NCBI RefSeq assembly: GCF_947172395.1 | Contig: NC_069094.1 | Coordinates: 9,848,292-9,912,291, forward strand | DNA from: Bicyclus anynana | Lineage: Eukaryota; Arthropoda; Insecta; Lepidoptera; Nymphalidae | DNA: 64,000 nucleotides | Reading direction: 5' to 3' | Shown here: in pieces, positions 47,361 through 59,139 of the stretch | How positions within the stretch are numbered: position 1 is the stretch's first letter | How the letters are laid out: every line of letters begins with the position of its first letter | The notes under the pieces: generated by a model | Told to the model about the DNA's origin: nothing | The model's database searches: none | Seen by the model: only the letters and a program-made list of their open reading frames with translations | Made by a program: the position numbers and the translations under genes

Positions 47361-48149
47361 TACTCGACGTTTCATTTCACGTAACGGTTCTCAATCGAGC
47401 GCGATACTGCAAGCATGATAGTTGCAGTAATCTTTCGCTAAATGATATTTGTATTGGTTACATTAGACGAGCGTATTAATTCGTCGTATACATGTTAATT
47501 CAATTGAGATTCTAGTTCATGCTAGTAAAGATGCAAATGTCTCGTACTGAGAGATTAATTAAAATGATCGTTTAGTCCGTTTGAGGCGCGGACTCGGTCG
47601 GCATTCGGCAAGAGCGTTCGTCTGCGACTGTGTCGGAGCATAATAATTAACAGCGATAAACAATGGCGAAGTCGTCCTCTGGTCACTACCTGCGCATGAC
47701 GACAGAGGACAAGTGACTCGTCCTGCGGTGTCCTTGCCACGCCGTCAGCGTCGCACGTACACATTTTGCACACATCTTTAAACGACACGATGATTTGTTG
47801 ATTGTTCACATATTTTCGCTTGCTCCGATTTAATTTATGTGCATTTTATATCGCAGCAATACAGTATCTACATGTAAAATCGGTTACAAGGTCTGATGAG
47901 CGTTTCTAGGCCTCAACACACACATGTAACGAATTATTAAAAAATAAAAATTGTAGGCAATTTTTTAACGTTGCTTAATGCCGTGAACAATAAGTCCGTT
48001 GTCAAAAATGACCATAAACATAAACGTTAATCCTCCATACAAGTTTTCTCGTAATAATCTCGTAGTTATGCCTCAGAATAGATAATGTGCGTGCGTGTGA
48101 GTCGTAGTAACTATGAAATCGTTTATTGATACGCTATAATTTTCGTCCG

Positions 48150-48225
48150 GCAGTCGCCGCCGACTGGAAAGTCAGGAAAGCGCGGCGCGCGCGCATTCGT
48201 CCGCGTTCCGATGCGCCTCCCCGCA
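48150..48225. promoter_or_regulatory. Short CpG-rich patch
   Basis: 'cggcagtcgccgccgactgg' and GCGCGGCGCGCGCGCATTCG stand out from AT-rich DNA. Possible promoter core; no transcript evidence. Confidence 0.2.
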
Positions 48226-48287
48226 CATAATCTAATTCGTAAACAAATCTTATACATAATCTCTAAATATCGTAAAGTATATATAAA

Positions 48288-48440
48288 CTAGCAGACACCA
48301 GCTTCGTCCTTAATTTTCTGATCCTAGTAACTAGTAACCTAGTTACAAGTATATAAAGAACTGACTTTCCCATTTCCCTCCCATCCAAAATCCGTTCTCA
48401 GTTATCTTCTACAACCTAAAAATTCCTGTAAAATTTTCGG
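48288..48440 (-). mobile_element. Helitron-like remnant
   Basis: Starts CTAGCAGACACCAGCTTCGT and retains 'aatccgttctcagttatctt'; the other end is eroded. Confidence 0.4.
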
Positions 48441-48561
48441 TGTCTAAAAGTTTCAGACATCTCTATTTCTCCTAGGCTTAGTAGGCTTTACTTCTACTAT
48501 TTTTTTGTCGACCTACATTGCAGTGTCTTATTTGTAACTTGATTTAGCAATGAAGTGCATG

Positions 48562-48760
48562 GTCATCATCATCATCATTATCAGCCGATGGACGTCCACT
48601 GTTGGACATAGATCTCTTGCATGGACTTCCAAACAAAATGGGTCGCCAGCATCCAGCGGCTCCCAAGTGTATGGATTTTGACATCCCAGAATAGAACACA
48701 TTGGAAGAGGTAACTAAGGCCTACATGAATACGGTATAAAATAGTTGATGATGAAGAAGA
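48562..48760 (-). mobile_element. RTE 3' end, minus orientation
   Basis: Reads on the minus strand as GTGGACGTCCATCGGCTGAT then AATGATGATGATGATGA, preceded by GGAAGTCCATGCAAGAGAT. Only the last stretch of the element remains. Confidence 0.7.
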
Positions 48761-48889
48761 AGAAGGAGTACGATTATGAATAAGAAACCTATTATATTAA
48801 TTCCATGTTAACTCCTCAGTGCCTGAAGGCAAGACTTCGGAAAGTGCATGTTGCCAGTGACGACTTGTGGTTCCAAGTCTTGGTCGCTA

Positions 48890-49204
48890 ACTATGGGCAT
48901 TTTAGGAAGGCTCAGAGTCACAGCGATTTATGAAACTGAGTATCTCTGCGTGATCGAATCAGAAAAGAGGAGGAGATGAAGTGGCAATGGGCGGGGACGT
49001 TGGGGTATAAAGGTGATAGAATGGCGACCCCGCACTAGAAAGCGCAGTGTTGGTCGACCGCTCACCAGGCGGACTGACGACCTAAACGAGTCGCTGGGAG
49101 TCGTTGGATGCAGGCGGCTCAGGATCGTGATGTTTGAAAGTACCTACAAAAAGCTCATGTCCTGCAGTAGACGTCCATCGACTGATATGATGATGATGAT
49201 GATA
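48890..49204 (+). pseudogene. RTE reverse-transcriptase C-terminal relic with GAT tail
   Basis: Pieces read KWQWAG, VIEWRPRTRKRSVGRPLTR and RTDDL, the RTE C-terminus. It ends GTAGACGTCCATCGACTGAT then (ATG)n at 49,183-49,203. A deletion after GGCGGGGACGTTGGGG shortens the motif. It faces the minus-oriented RTE tail at 48.6 kb. Confidence 0.75.
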
Positions 49205-49587
49205 TGTTAATCTCGTTAAGATATTGTAACACCAATAAGCATCTGCGTAGTTCTACTTTGTGGGCATAAACTCCACTGACAAAAGAAAAAGTTTGTGCCC
49301 GTTTTCACCAGCCACGCTTAATACATTTGGGTTTTATATAAATGACAAGCCACTACTTTCGGCTCCTAATTTTGTCTCATTTATTAAAACTAACAACGAA
49401 TCGCCTATCAAATATAAGTTTCGCCATAAAGGAATTTGTGATGGTATCTACGTAAGCAGATAAAGAATTTTAAAATTGCACAATAACATAAGTTTTATTC
49501 ACGTAGAATGACGAACAAACATTAAATCCATGAACATTTAAAAAACCAACTTGTTAAGTGTTTTCCAAAAAAATACGTTCATACTTC

Positions 49588-49650
49588 CACAGTACTTCTA
49601 TGATAAACTGGAGAATTCTGTATTCTCCAGTTTATCATAGAAGTTCTGTG
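49588..49650. repeat. Near-perfect hairpin, 23-bp core stem
   Basis: ACTTCTATGATAAACTGGAG then AAT (49,594-49,616) is exactly inverted at 49,622-49,644 with a 5-nt loop. CACAG/CTGTG extends the stem past one mismatch. Confidence 0.85.
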
Positions 49651-51258
49651 ACCTCCTTCCGACTCATCAGAGCAGCTCAATGTTACCATATTACTGTTAC
49701 CTTATACCATACTCATTGTACCATTTTGTTGACACCCAATCTGCCCAAGTAGTCCACCTGAATGTCTCTCAATATTTGATTACCTTTCAAAATCCACCTT
49801 AAATTGAATGTGTAATTATTAATTATTTATTCGATGGTATGTATTTTAAATGATACCACCTGTAATTTATTGTTCTTGCATTTTCCGTACCCTAAGATTG
49901 TCTGGAAACAGCAATAGGGTCGCTTTTAATGTTTTGCTGCTTCTGCATATTATTTCATTGTTTTTTCCTCTGTAATAAGTACTTCTGTTTTATGTATATG
50001 TGTGCTTATGTTTCATCTTTTGTTTCTTTGTTTGGTGATGTAAAAATACGAGAGAATAAGTATATTAAATTAATTGACACATTATGTACACACTAACTGG
50101 GCAAGGGGGTTTTGTGTAATTAGATCGAATCCGTTTGACAGCAAATTCATTCAATTTGACATTATTTGACGTATTAAGTGGAGCTGTTAAACATATCCAA
50201 TCAAGTTACACAATTATCCACCTGGTCTAATGATAGCTTGAAAAACATTCTCGGTCGAATTAAAAAAAGAGGGAGGTTTAAAAGAAATCGCTAGTATAAT
50301 TTACAAATTCTTCAACTAATATTGTCATAACATTGTAAATTAAAACGTGTACAAATGTAACTATTTAACCTACAACTTCCTCGTACTGCGCTTGTTGAAA
50401 TCTTATCAGAAACTATGTGATATTAACTCGTATCTGATAATGTATTATCCGAATACAAAGCACGTAATGTATTTTTGTACCTACAGTTGCCTATATTGGA
50501 AATTAAATGTGTGATACGTGAGCTTGCTGCATTTAAAGTACCTATACAAGTTTGTAGGAGGCTGGGGGCGAACTGAATTGTCTAATGTGAAAAGCTGGCT
50601 TCGGTTACGTTTTTCCTAGACAATGGTTCCCAAACTTGATAGGCATCGGGACCCATGACTAGACCGTCTTAAAAATGGGGCATAAAATACTGGTAATGCT
50701 AGTTTACCTAGTCTTTGTGGTAAGGAAAAAAATATTCGCCGACGTGAAGTCTCACGACGTGGACCGACTGTGAGTTTGTTTTATAAGGATGCAACATCCT
50801 TAGTTTCAAAGCACCCACGTTTCTTAAGTCCCAGGGTCCACTTACCACTCATTCGCTCGCGACCTACCACTGGTTTGTAACTTAAGAAACTCCTTTTCTA
50901 CAGGAGTTAAATTCTGTTACAGTTCGCGTTGTCTTCTTCTTTAGAAGTCTTCGGCTCCGAAGTAAATTTTCGAAATAGCTGCGCATGCGCATGTCTATTT
51001 TGTTGACTTGTAATTATTTTTACTGCGCACTAATTTGCGCTAGGTAACTTCAGAGCGGCAAAGTTACGCGACGCATCGACTCTGTAAACTCGAATATATA
51101 AACTCTCACTTCACTTTAGAATGGCTAGATCGATATCGGTGTTTCTTTTTAAATTTATGCATGGTGTTAGATAATAAGTTGGGTTCGTATTTGATTTAGT
51201 TAACAGTTAAGTTAATGAATCTTGGCACAATAGTTTTGATTTTTTGATTCCTCAACTT

Positions 51259-51763
51259 ATCGATAAAGTAGGTAAGTGTACAACATGATCAAAGTGCGAG
51301 GGATAAATAATTAAAAAGTTAGTTTTTCATCACGGCCTCCGCGATAAATCACAGACGGCGTGTTTATTTTACGATCGTGATATAATCGTCAAATTGGCGG
51401 TCTTTGCAAGCCTCGTAATGTTTACAAAATTAAAGAAATAATATAAAGTTAATTGTCCGTTTAATTAACTTGTGTAAAAGAAATAAAATAGTACTTTATC
51501 GTTATTGATATAGTATTAGTTAATTGAGAGTATTAAAAATTACTCTTAACAATTTTATTTGAGTGAAAATTTGTCTGTATATTGTTCTATTTGCGATTAC
51601 CAACTAATACATTATGATAAAGTAGGTTACTGCACAACACGATCAAAGTGCGGAGGAGTAATAATTAAAAAGTTAGTTTTTCATCACGGCCTCCGCGATA
51701 AATCACAGACGGCGTGTTTATTTTACGATCGCGCTATAATCGTCAAGTCGGCGGTTTTGCAAC
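51259..51763 (+). repeat. 150-bp direct duplication offset by 354 bp
   Basis: 51,259-51,410 and 51,613-51,763 share GATCAAAGTGCG, TTAAAAAGTTAGTTTTTCAT, CACGGCCTCCGCGATAAATC, ACAGACGGCGTGTTTATTTT and ACGATCG at about 90% identity or better. The second copy runs into a GC-rich patch (GGCCCCGGTGCGGACGGCCG, 51,760-51,785). Might be a duplicated promoter or regulatory module. Confidence 0.8.
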
Positions 51764-54189
51764 GGCCCCGGTGCGGACGGCCGCCGCTCGAGATGCGCGC
51801 GAGTCGTAAAAAGCGGATATAGTCAAATGTGCATCAGTTATTTTTAGAGCTGATTGGGGTTGACAGTATTGCCAAATACTGGTTTCGTCGATAACTTTTG
51901 GCGTCTACCGACCGCTTGATGTGTCTTTTTAACCTATTTGAAATGGAAGATATAATTTGTCGCAATGTTTGACTCATTAAGAATTAGTATTAATTTGTTT
52001 ATTATGATTAGCTGTATTTTGTGTTTACCTTTATGAAAACTTGTAACAGTAAGTTTATAGTAATAAAGTACCTAGTCTTATAAAGTAAGACTAGGTACTT
52101 TATAAACGTATTTAAGTGCCTACGGCTTGCCTATTTCCAATTTTGGTTTTTTGATTTAAAAAAAATTAAAAAAGCTCACCTGCGTTTTAGTATCGTGTAA
52201 AATAAAATCACTTGAATTCACTACTATGATACAAATTACGAAATGTCATCCGGTGATTACTTACTGGTGGATATCATATAGTGGGTATGTAGATGACACT
52301 TTGTCAATTGATTTGTTGTACACAGGTTGATAATAAAGACTAAAATAGTGAATAGGCCATCTCGTAGGCTTATTAAAAACTTGACGGCAGCATGACTGCG
52401 TCTATGCATACATACGTAAGCTCAATATCTATGACTGACTGACTATTTGAGCTACAGACTCATAACGCAACCTTTAAGACAACCCCGAAACTTATGGTTA
52501 CACTGGATGTACGAGATCTCTGAAACCATTTTTTTATAAATGCCAACGTTCCGAGGGGAAAACAGGTGGTTGGAAAATTTACTGCAAGTCTTTTAAAATT
52601 GGAACGAGAACATAATCATCATCAATATATATATATAGATGATTTGTGTGTCTGTGATATCAAAATAACTGTCTTTTCAAGTGATTTTATCTTTTAGGTA
52701 CACGATACTAAAAAACAGATGAGCTTTTTTAAAATTTTCGTCTGACTGTCTGTCTGTGTGTTTGTTCGGGCTTATCTTTGGAACTGCTGGACCAATTTTA
52801 ATAGGACTTTCACTAGAAGATAAAGGAGGTTGTTGAGCAACATATAGGCATTTTTATCTCGCTAGTATAGGAGAACATGGCATATGATCACAATTTAACT
52901 GTCTGTAAGCATTTTATACCAGTCATACGATTTCGAAAAAAAAAAATTCTGTACAAATCGAAATCGATAACAGTTCATTTGTTAAACTACGTAAATTAAA
53001 ATGGTGATAAGTATACAAAAGGCGGTGAAGCAAGCGTCGCCAGCGGTTACATGCCTCCCTATGCGCAAACCTGTTTGCGCTTCGCTCGGAAAATGTGTCG
53101 CCAATCGCGCGTGGCAACCGGCTTGTTACCATCACACTACGTTAACGTGAATTATTCGTATTTTTTTTTTCGCAATCGCTCTTCATGTGGCAACTATAGA
53201 TTTTTTTACTCAACTGTATTTTTTTTTCGTGCGGATCTTTGATTCTATCTACTGACTGATTGGATGAACGACTCAAAATTGCCAATCTCAAAAATTATCA
53301 ATTTTTTTTTTTTTCTAAAATTATTAATATAATGTTAATTTATTTACTCAAACCTTTGTTACCTAACAGCTAGCTAACTGGACTTTGTATGACCCGAAAT
53401 TGCCTGTTGGCTATGATCGTGTAGTCGGTTAATTACTATTTTTGTTAATTTCAGCCATATAAATTATGTTCCTAATATTACTAGTTAATTAAATTGACTG
53501 TAATTTACAACTTATCTTGTCGAGTAGTTTTTACATGCATAGTTCATGTTTTCGTTTTTTTTTATTTAAAGAGATTTTTCGCTGAGCGAATATGCCTCTC
53601 TGTTTTAGCTGAAATTTAAACTTAATTATACTACACTAATACATCTATAAAAATTCTTATTTACAGAACAGTAATGGATCATATTAGGACTGCAATTGAT
53701 ACAAAAGTTATCTTTTGTTAATTGCAGCCATTTGTACATTTGTAAAATTAATAAAAATACTGCAATTGTTGTTTGGTAAAGTATATTGTTGATGTTACAA
53801 GCAGTACAATATACTTGTACACAACTAGCTATTTTCATAAACGAATCAAGATTCACACAATTTTTTCTGCAAAAAAAAAAGAAAAAAAAGTTAAACGCTT
53901 AATTGGTGCGAACTCTCGCCGAGATGACGCGAAACAATGATGCGCGTGAAAGGGTTAAGTGTTTTACGAAAATAAAGGCTACAGAACGGGCACAATGACT
54001 CAGATGGAATTCAGCGGTGTCCGCCACACTGAGCTTCGTCGGAATCAGAAATACAATCCTAATTATAATCGCACGCATCCGTACAGCACCTCAAGTCTCA
54101 GCTCAATCGCTCGCGCGCCTCGCCTTCACCGCATTGACTGGATTTACGCATTCAATATTATTGGCCAACCAAAGATTTTATAATAGAGA
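51764..54189. other. Gene-free stretch
   Basis: AT-rich with poly-T and poly-A runs. 53,040-53,130 and 53,990-54,130 are mildly GC-rich without recognisable products. Confidence 0.35.
52063..52103. repeat. Perfect 18-bp inverted repeat, 5-nt loop
   Basis: ATAAAGTACCTAGTCTTA (52,063-52,080) and its exact inverse (52,086-52,103). Confidence 0.85.
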
Positions 54190-54567
54190 CTAGCGGACGC
54201 CCGCGATTTCGTCCGCATGGAATTTAGTTTTCACTACGGGAACCATGGATTTTTCCGGGATAAAAAAGCCTAATGTTAATCCAGGCTATAATATATCTCA
54301 ATACCAAATTTCAGCTAAATCGGTTCAGTATTCAAGGCGTGAATGAGTAACAAACATTTATGTCATTAAAATCATCAGTTTTCGCAAATCTTGGGAAACC
54401 ATGGATTTTTTCGGGATAAAAAGTAGCCTATGTGTTAATCCAGAGTAAAATCTATTTCTATTCCAAATTTCAGCCAAATCGCTTCAGTAGCGCGTCAAAG
54501 AGTAACAAATATCCAAACATACATCCAAAAATCCATACAAACTTTCGCGTTTATAATATTAGTACGA
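54190..54567 (-). mobile_element. Helitron-like element with internal partial duplication
   Basis: It runs from CTAGCGGACGCCCGCGATTT to TTTATAATATTAGTACGA. The 'aaaccatggattttt...gggataaaaa...gttaatcca' unit occurs twice (about 54,240 and 54,398), so the element is enlarged to about 378 bp by a tandem partial copy or by insertion of one relative into another. Confidence 0.7.
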
Positions 54568-54689
54568 TATGCCACTAGCACGTCAAAACTGAGGCAAAAA
54601 AGGCAAAATTGTGCATGTATGCGCTCAGTGGAGTAGCTAAATTCGGCTCACATTTTTCGTTGATTTTGTAGCCACGTAACATGTCTATA

Positions 54690-54925
54690 GTAGTCTCAGA
54701 CCAATTATAGAAGGACCTGTATCGCACTCACAGTCACGAACAAAATTGTCTGTCATTTTCTGAAGAAAACGAGCTCAGATTTGGTATATATCTTATACTA
54801 AACTAGAAGTTTTTGCCCGTTTTTTACACAATTCAATTACACGAAAAGGTATTTTTACGGAGCTCTTTAACCGACGAACACGATTACAGCTATTTAACAT
54901 CGATTCTATAGAGACAGTTTTTAAA
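54690..54925 (-). repeat. Dispersed repeat, copy 2
   Basis: Carries the reverse of the 31.66 kb copy: 'acggagctctttaaccgacg', 'atttaacatcgattctatag', and at its left end 'agaccaattatagaaggacc' in the same sense, so the element itself is partly inverted. Confidence 0.5.
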
Positions 54926-55129
54926 ATCGCATTAGATCGTTGATCATATACTTTGACAGAAAAGTAACGTCTAGCGAGGCAGATTCTATACAATAATTGA
55001 TCTGAGATAGTAGTAATGTAATAAATAAAGAATAACACAATTTAGTCACAACTTGCATACCTTTCAATATTGCATACCATCGAAAATATGAAAATGACTT
55101 TTAGTCAGTCACAGGATTTATTTTTTAAC

Positions 55130-55215
55130 CGACTTCAAAAAGTAGGAGATTCTTAGTTTGACCGGTATGTTTTTTTTATGTATGTACACCGATTATCTGT
55201 AATACTGTCCCAGAG
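55130..55215. mobile_element. End fragment of the AACCGACTTC family
   Basis: AACCGACTTCAAAAAGTAGG and 'accggtatgttttttttatg' match the left terminus only. Confidence 0.45.
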
Positions 55216-55294
55216 CTTGATAAAATATATATCTACACAAACAATAACTAATTGTCTAATAAGTATTACTAATATATGAATTAACTATTTACGA

Positions 55295-55463
55295 TATCTA
55301 AACTAATATTATTAAGAAGATTTGTATTTTTGTGTGTAACGAATATACTCAAAACTGCCTACTTCATTGTTCAATCAGAGAGCTACATTATCAGGGAGTA
55401 ACATAGGTTATATTTTATCCCCGTATTTCCATACTACGCGGATAAAACTGCGAGGTTCTAGTA
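55295..55463 (+). mobile_element. Degenerate Helitron-like element
   Basis: 'ctaaactaatattattaaga' at the left and 'gataaaactgcgaggttctag' at the right, with the usual 'ttttatccccgtatttcc' between. Confidence 0.45.
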
Positions 55464-55739
55464 GTTGTTAATATTGTAAAAAGTTCAATAACTGCATCGA
55501 TCGTGTAGATCCATTCATTCAGAATGAGTCTGAAAGTAATCATCTGCGGTTTATGATCACTCAATGAAACAGTATGAGTAGTGAGTACGTATCCATTGAC
55601 AATAAAGAGTTAGGCCGCGAGGAAAGCTGTAAGTAGCCACTTCCATTTGATACACTACATTTTATTGTTGTTGGAGCTTGCCAAATATTTTATCGAGCTC
55701 TGTAGTGACACATGGGCCGTGTGGATAAATATGATTTTA

Positions 55740-56520
55740 AACGTTTTATTAGGCATTTGTCTTGTGTGCTTATGCATTGAATGAAACACTGCAAATAAAC
55801 ATTTTCAGTCGATTTTGTAAGTAGCCAGTTATGATTAATATGTTTATGTCTTGACTGAAACACTACAAATTCACAGACAAATAAAAACTGCATTTAGTCT
55901 TGTAAGTAGGCAGTTATGATTGATATGTTTATGTCTTGACTGAAACACTACAAATTCACAGACAAATAAAAACTGCATTTAGTCTTGTAAGTAGGCAGTT
56001 ATGATTGATATGTTTATGTCTTGACTGAAACACTACAAATTCACAGACAAATAAAAACTGCATTTAGTCTTGTAAGTAGGCAGTTATGATTGATATGTTT
56101 ATGTCTTGACTGAAACACTACAAATTCACAGACAAATAAAAACTGCATATAGTCTTGTAAGTAGGCAGTTATAATTGATATGTTTATGTCATGACTGAAA
56201 CACTACAAATTCACAGACAAATAAAAACTGCATATAGTCTTGTAAGTAGGCAGTTATAATTGATATGTTTATGTCATGACTGAAACACTACAAATTCACA
56301 GACAAATAAAAACTGCATTTAGTCTTGTAAGTAAGCAGTTATGATTGATATGTTTATGCATTCACTGAAACACTACTAATTCAGTAACAAATAAAATCTT
56401 CAGTCAGTTATGTAAGCAGTTTAGTTAGTTTTGTAAGTAGCCAGTTATGATTGACATGGACTGACACTTCAAATTCTAAGACAAATTTTTGAAACATTAG
56501 TCAGTTTTGTAGCCAGTTAC
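55740..56520 (+). repeat. 85-bp tandem array
   Basis: Register points TGTAAGTAGGCAG recur at 55,816, 55,901, 55,986, 56,071, 56,156, 56,241 and 56,326, exactly 85 bp apart, with decayed copies on either side (last near 56,432). The inner copies differ by only a few bases (for example CATTTAGT versus CATATAGT), while edge copies are diverged, as expected from unequal exchange. No lasting open frame. Confidence 0.95.
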
Positions 56521-56730
56521 AATGGCACAGGACTATACGTTAATCTAGGGTATAATCTCCGTTTCAAATTTCAGCCGAATAGGTTTAACGATTGCAGCCT
56601 GAAGAAGTAACAAATATACACACACATAAACTCTTATACAAAAAAATGCGTTGAAAAGACATAAGAATAATAAAAAAGGAATAAGTAAACAGCTACATTA
56701 TTGTAGCATTGTGTTTTTAATTTAGTACCT

Positions 56731-56918
56731 GCTAACGGACGCTCGCGACTTCGTCCGCCCTTAGATATCCTTAATCCGGCACTGTCGCATAATCCGTTCT
56801 TAACTGACGTCTACTAACCAATAGGTAAACTAAACCAAATATCATCTTTGTACGTCTAGCGGTTTTCGATAATTTGTGATGTGACCTTTCGCTTTTATAC
56901 ATATAATATGGGTAGATT
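56731..56918 (-). mobile_element. Helitron-like element, second subfamily
   Basis: Left end CTAACGGACGCTCGCGACTT, interior 'ccgttcttaactgacgtcta' and 'gcggttttcgataatttgtg', right end near 'atatgggtagattg'. Confidence 0.55.
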
Positions 56919-57167
56919 GTTATGTTTGCTACAAATCCATCCAGAGAGTTTTTTGTGTTTATAAATAAAACAGTATTAGGGAGAGAGCGGCTGTAATATG
57001 TACTCGTGTGTACGGAGGAACGTTGCCGCAATGCGGTGCGCGGCATGTGTCGACATATCGCCTCTGCCCTTTGCCGGCGCAGTTGGATTATATTAAACTT
57101 ATAAACCAGACTTTTATCAATAAAGCTTTTATCATTTACATTTGCTGTGAACTGTGGGTATACAAAA

Positions 57168-57690
57168 CTAAATCAGAAAGAAAACCGGCCAAGTGCGAAT
57201 CGGACTCGCGCATGGTAGGTTCCGTGCCATTATCTATATCTATAAAAATAAAAGGCGCCCATCGAGGGTTCCATACGTATGATCATTTTAAATATTTCAG
57301 AAATCGAATTATACAGCTTTTGACGAGCTTTTCCGATTTAATTGCTAATGTATCCTAGTTTTGGAAGTTTTTCTGGTATTTGTGTGTGTTTAACGATGTT
57401 ACTTGTCAAATGTCATAGTTTTAAGTCGACTGGTTGAGTTTTGATTTCCTTGGCTTCTTCGAATTAGTTCCTCGAAATAAACTGTTTTTTGCTGCATGAA
57501 GGTCCGTATCTTTTATCAAGAAAAACTTAGAAGTTTATTTTTTACAACTTTATGGGACCATGATCATACGGTTTGATTTTCAACTTGAAACGCATTCCCA
57601 AAATAAAGGGTCTTGACAGATAGACACACAAAAAGGTGATCTTGTGAGGGTTTCGTTTTTTCCTTTTGAGGTACGGAACCCCAAAAACGG
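57168..57690 (+). repeat. Dispersed lepidopteran repeat (GCGAATCGGACTCGCGC type)
   Basis: It starts AACCGGCCAAGTGCGAATCG then GACTCGCGC, contains AAAAGGCGCCCATCGAGGGT, and closes with 'gacagatagacacacaaaaa' and GAGGTACGGAACCCC. This phrase is repeated in moth and butterfly genomes. A related end is at 22,250-22,320 (GGAACCCTCATGGG, 'tgtctgtctgtcacagtcaa'). Confidence 0.55.
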
Positions 57691-57732
57691 CAAAATGTGA
57701 CGTTCGTTGTATCACGTTGTATCATCATCGTC

Positions 57733-57962
57733 ATCATCTCCTAATTTGACACAGGTCGCCACATAGGATTTTTTTTTATTCTTTACAAGTTTGCTTTTGA
57801 CTACAATCTCACCTGATAGTAAGTGATGAAGCAATCTAATATGGAAGCGGACTAACTTGTTAGGAGGAGGATGAAAAACCCCATCGTACCAGAGCATTAA
57901 ATCGCTTGGCGGTATGTCTCTGTTAGTAGTAGTTAGTCCCACCCGACCAAAACCCAGGCTAC
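57733..57962 (-). mobile_element. SINE, minus orientation
   Basis: Reverse of the same family: TTCTTTACAAGTTTGCTTTT at the A-rich end, ACTACAATCTCACCTGATAG, GGAAGCGGACTAACTTGTTA and AATCGCTTGGCGGTATGTCT. A short frame on the minus strand is spurious. A (GTCATC)n-like run at 57,722-57,738 borders it. Confidence 0.7.
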
Positions 57963-58163
57963 CACTTAAAATTAATTTTAAAGATTATACTTTCATGGTT
58001 CAATACCATGGCAAGTAAAAGAATCTCCAAGTTGCTAAAGCCTCCGTTGGATGTAAATATGAGTTCTTATTACGTTTCTGTCTCCGACACCGCTGTATCG
58101 GGTGTGTAATACATTAGTCGGGCGTTGATTTACGCGGCTACGCATCGTGGGCGCGTCTATTCG

Positions 58164-59100
58164 TGGTACAAATGTACTAAATATAGTTCCAATCCTTATT
58201 ATTTCTCGCGTCTGACTCAAAGTGCCAGAAGTTCCGCTTATACCTTATGAAAGTGTATGTAATAAATAGTTTTACTTGTCGAGTTTTCCTAATTAAGGTT
58301 TAGTTTTTGCTGTGCGAGGAGAAACCTATTTATCTGTTTGTGGTACAAATGTACTAAATATAGTTCCAATCCTTATTATTTCTCGCGTCTGACTCAAAGT
58401 GCCAGAAGTTCCGCTTATACCTTATGAAAGTGTAGGTAATAAATAGTTTTACTTGTCGAGTTTTCCTAATTAAGGTTTAGTTTTTGCTGTGCGAGAAGAA
58501 ACCTATTATCTGTTTGTGGTACAAATGAACTAAATATAGTTCCAATCCTTATTATTTCTCGCGTCTGACTCAAAGTGCCAGAAGTTCCGCTTATACCTTA
58601 TGAAAGTGTAGGTAATAAATAGTTTTACTTGTCCAGTTTTCCTAATTAAGGTTTAGTTTTTGCTGTGCGAGAAGAAACCTATTTATCTGTTTGTGGTACA
58701 AATGAACTAAATATAGTTCCAATCCTTATTATTTCTCGCGTCTGACTCAAAGTGCCAGAAGTTCCGCTTATACCTTATGAAAGTGTAGGTAATAAATAGT
58801 TTTACTTGTCGAGTTTTCCTAATTAAGGTTTAGTTTTTGCTGTGCGAGGAGAAACCTATTTATCTGTTTGCGGCACAAATGAACTAAATATAGTTCCAAT
58901 CCTTATTATTTTTCGCGTCTGACTCAAAGTACCAGAAGTTCCGCTTATACCTTATGAAAGTGTAGGTAATAAATAGTTTTACTTGTCGAGTTTTCCTAAT
59001 TAAGGTTTAGTTTTTGCAGTGCAACAAGGAACCTGTTTATCTATTTATGGTACAAATGGACTAAATATAGTTGTCTCCTTAATATTTCTCGCGTCATATG
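58164..59100 (+). repeat. 177-bp tandem array
   Basis: TGGTACAAATG starts at 58,164, 58,341, 58,517 and 58,694, with a variant at 58,871 and a decayed copy at 59,048: about five units of 176-177 bp. Each unit contains CTCGCGTCTGACTCAAAGTG, TTCCGCTTATACCTTATGAA and 'aattaaggtttagtttttgc'. Copies are highly alike, and the boundary copies degrade. Confidence 0.95.
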
Positions 59101-59139
59101 TTAGAATTTCAAAAAAAAAATTTGGGTGTTCTTTGCTAT

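Larger units (their letters stand above)
46123..51258. other. Upstream region with GC-rich patches and RTE tails
   Basis: Other than the features listed separately (47.1, 48.2, 48.3, 48.6, 48.9 and 49.6 kb) no exon was recognised. Could be tna intron or 5' flank. Confidence 0.4.

Noticed and set aside
55740..59100. Regular direct repeats as possible CRISPR arrays
   Set aside because: The units are 85 and 177 bp with no unique spacers, in a eukaryotic genome; they are minisatellites.
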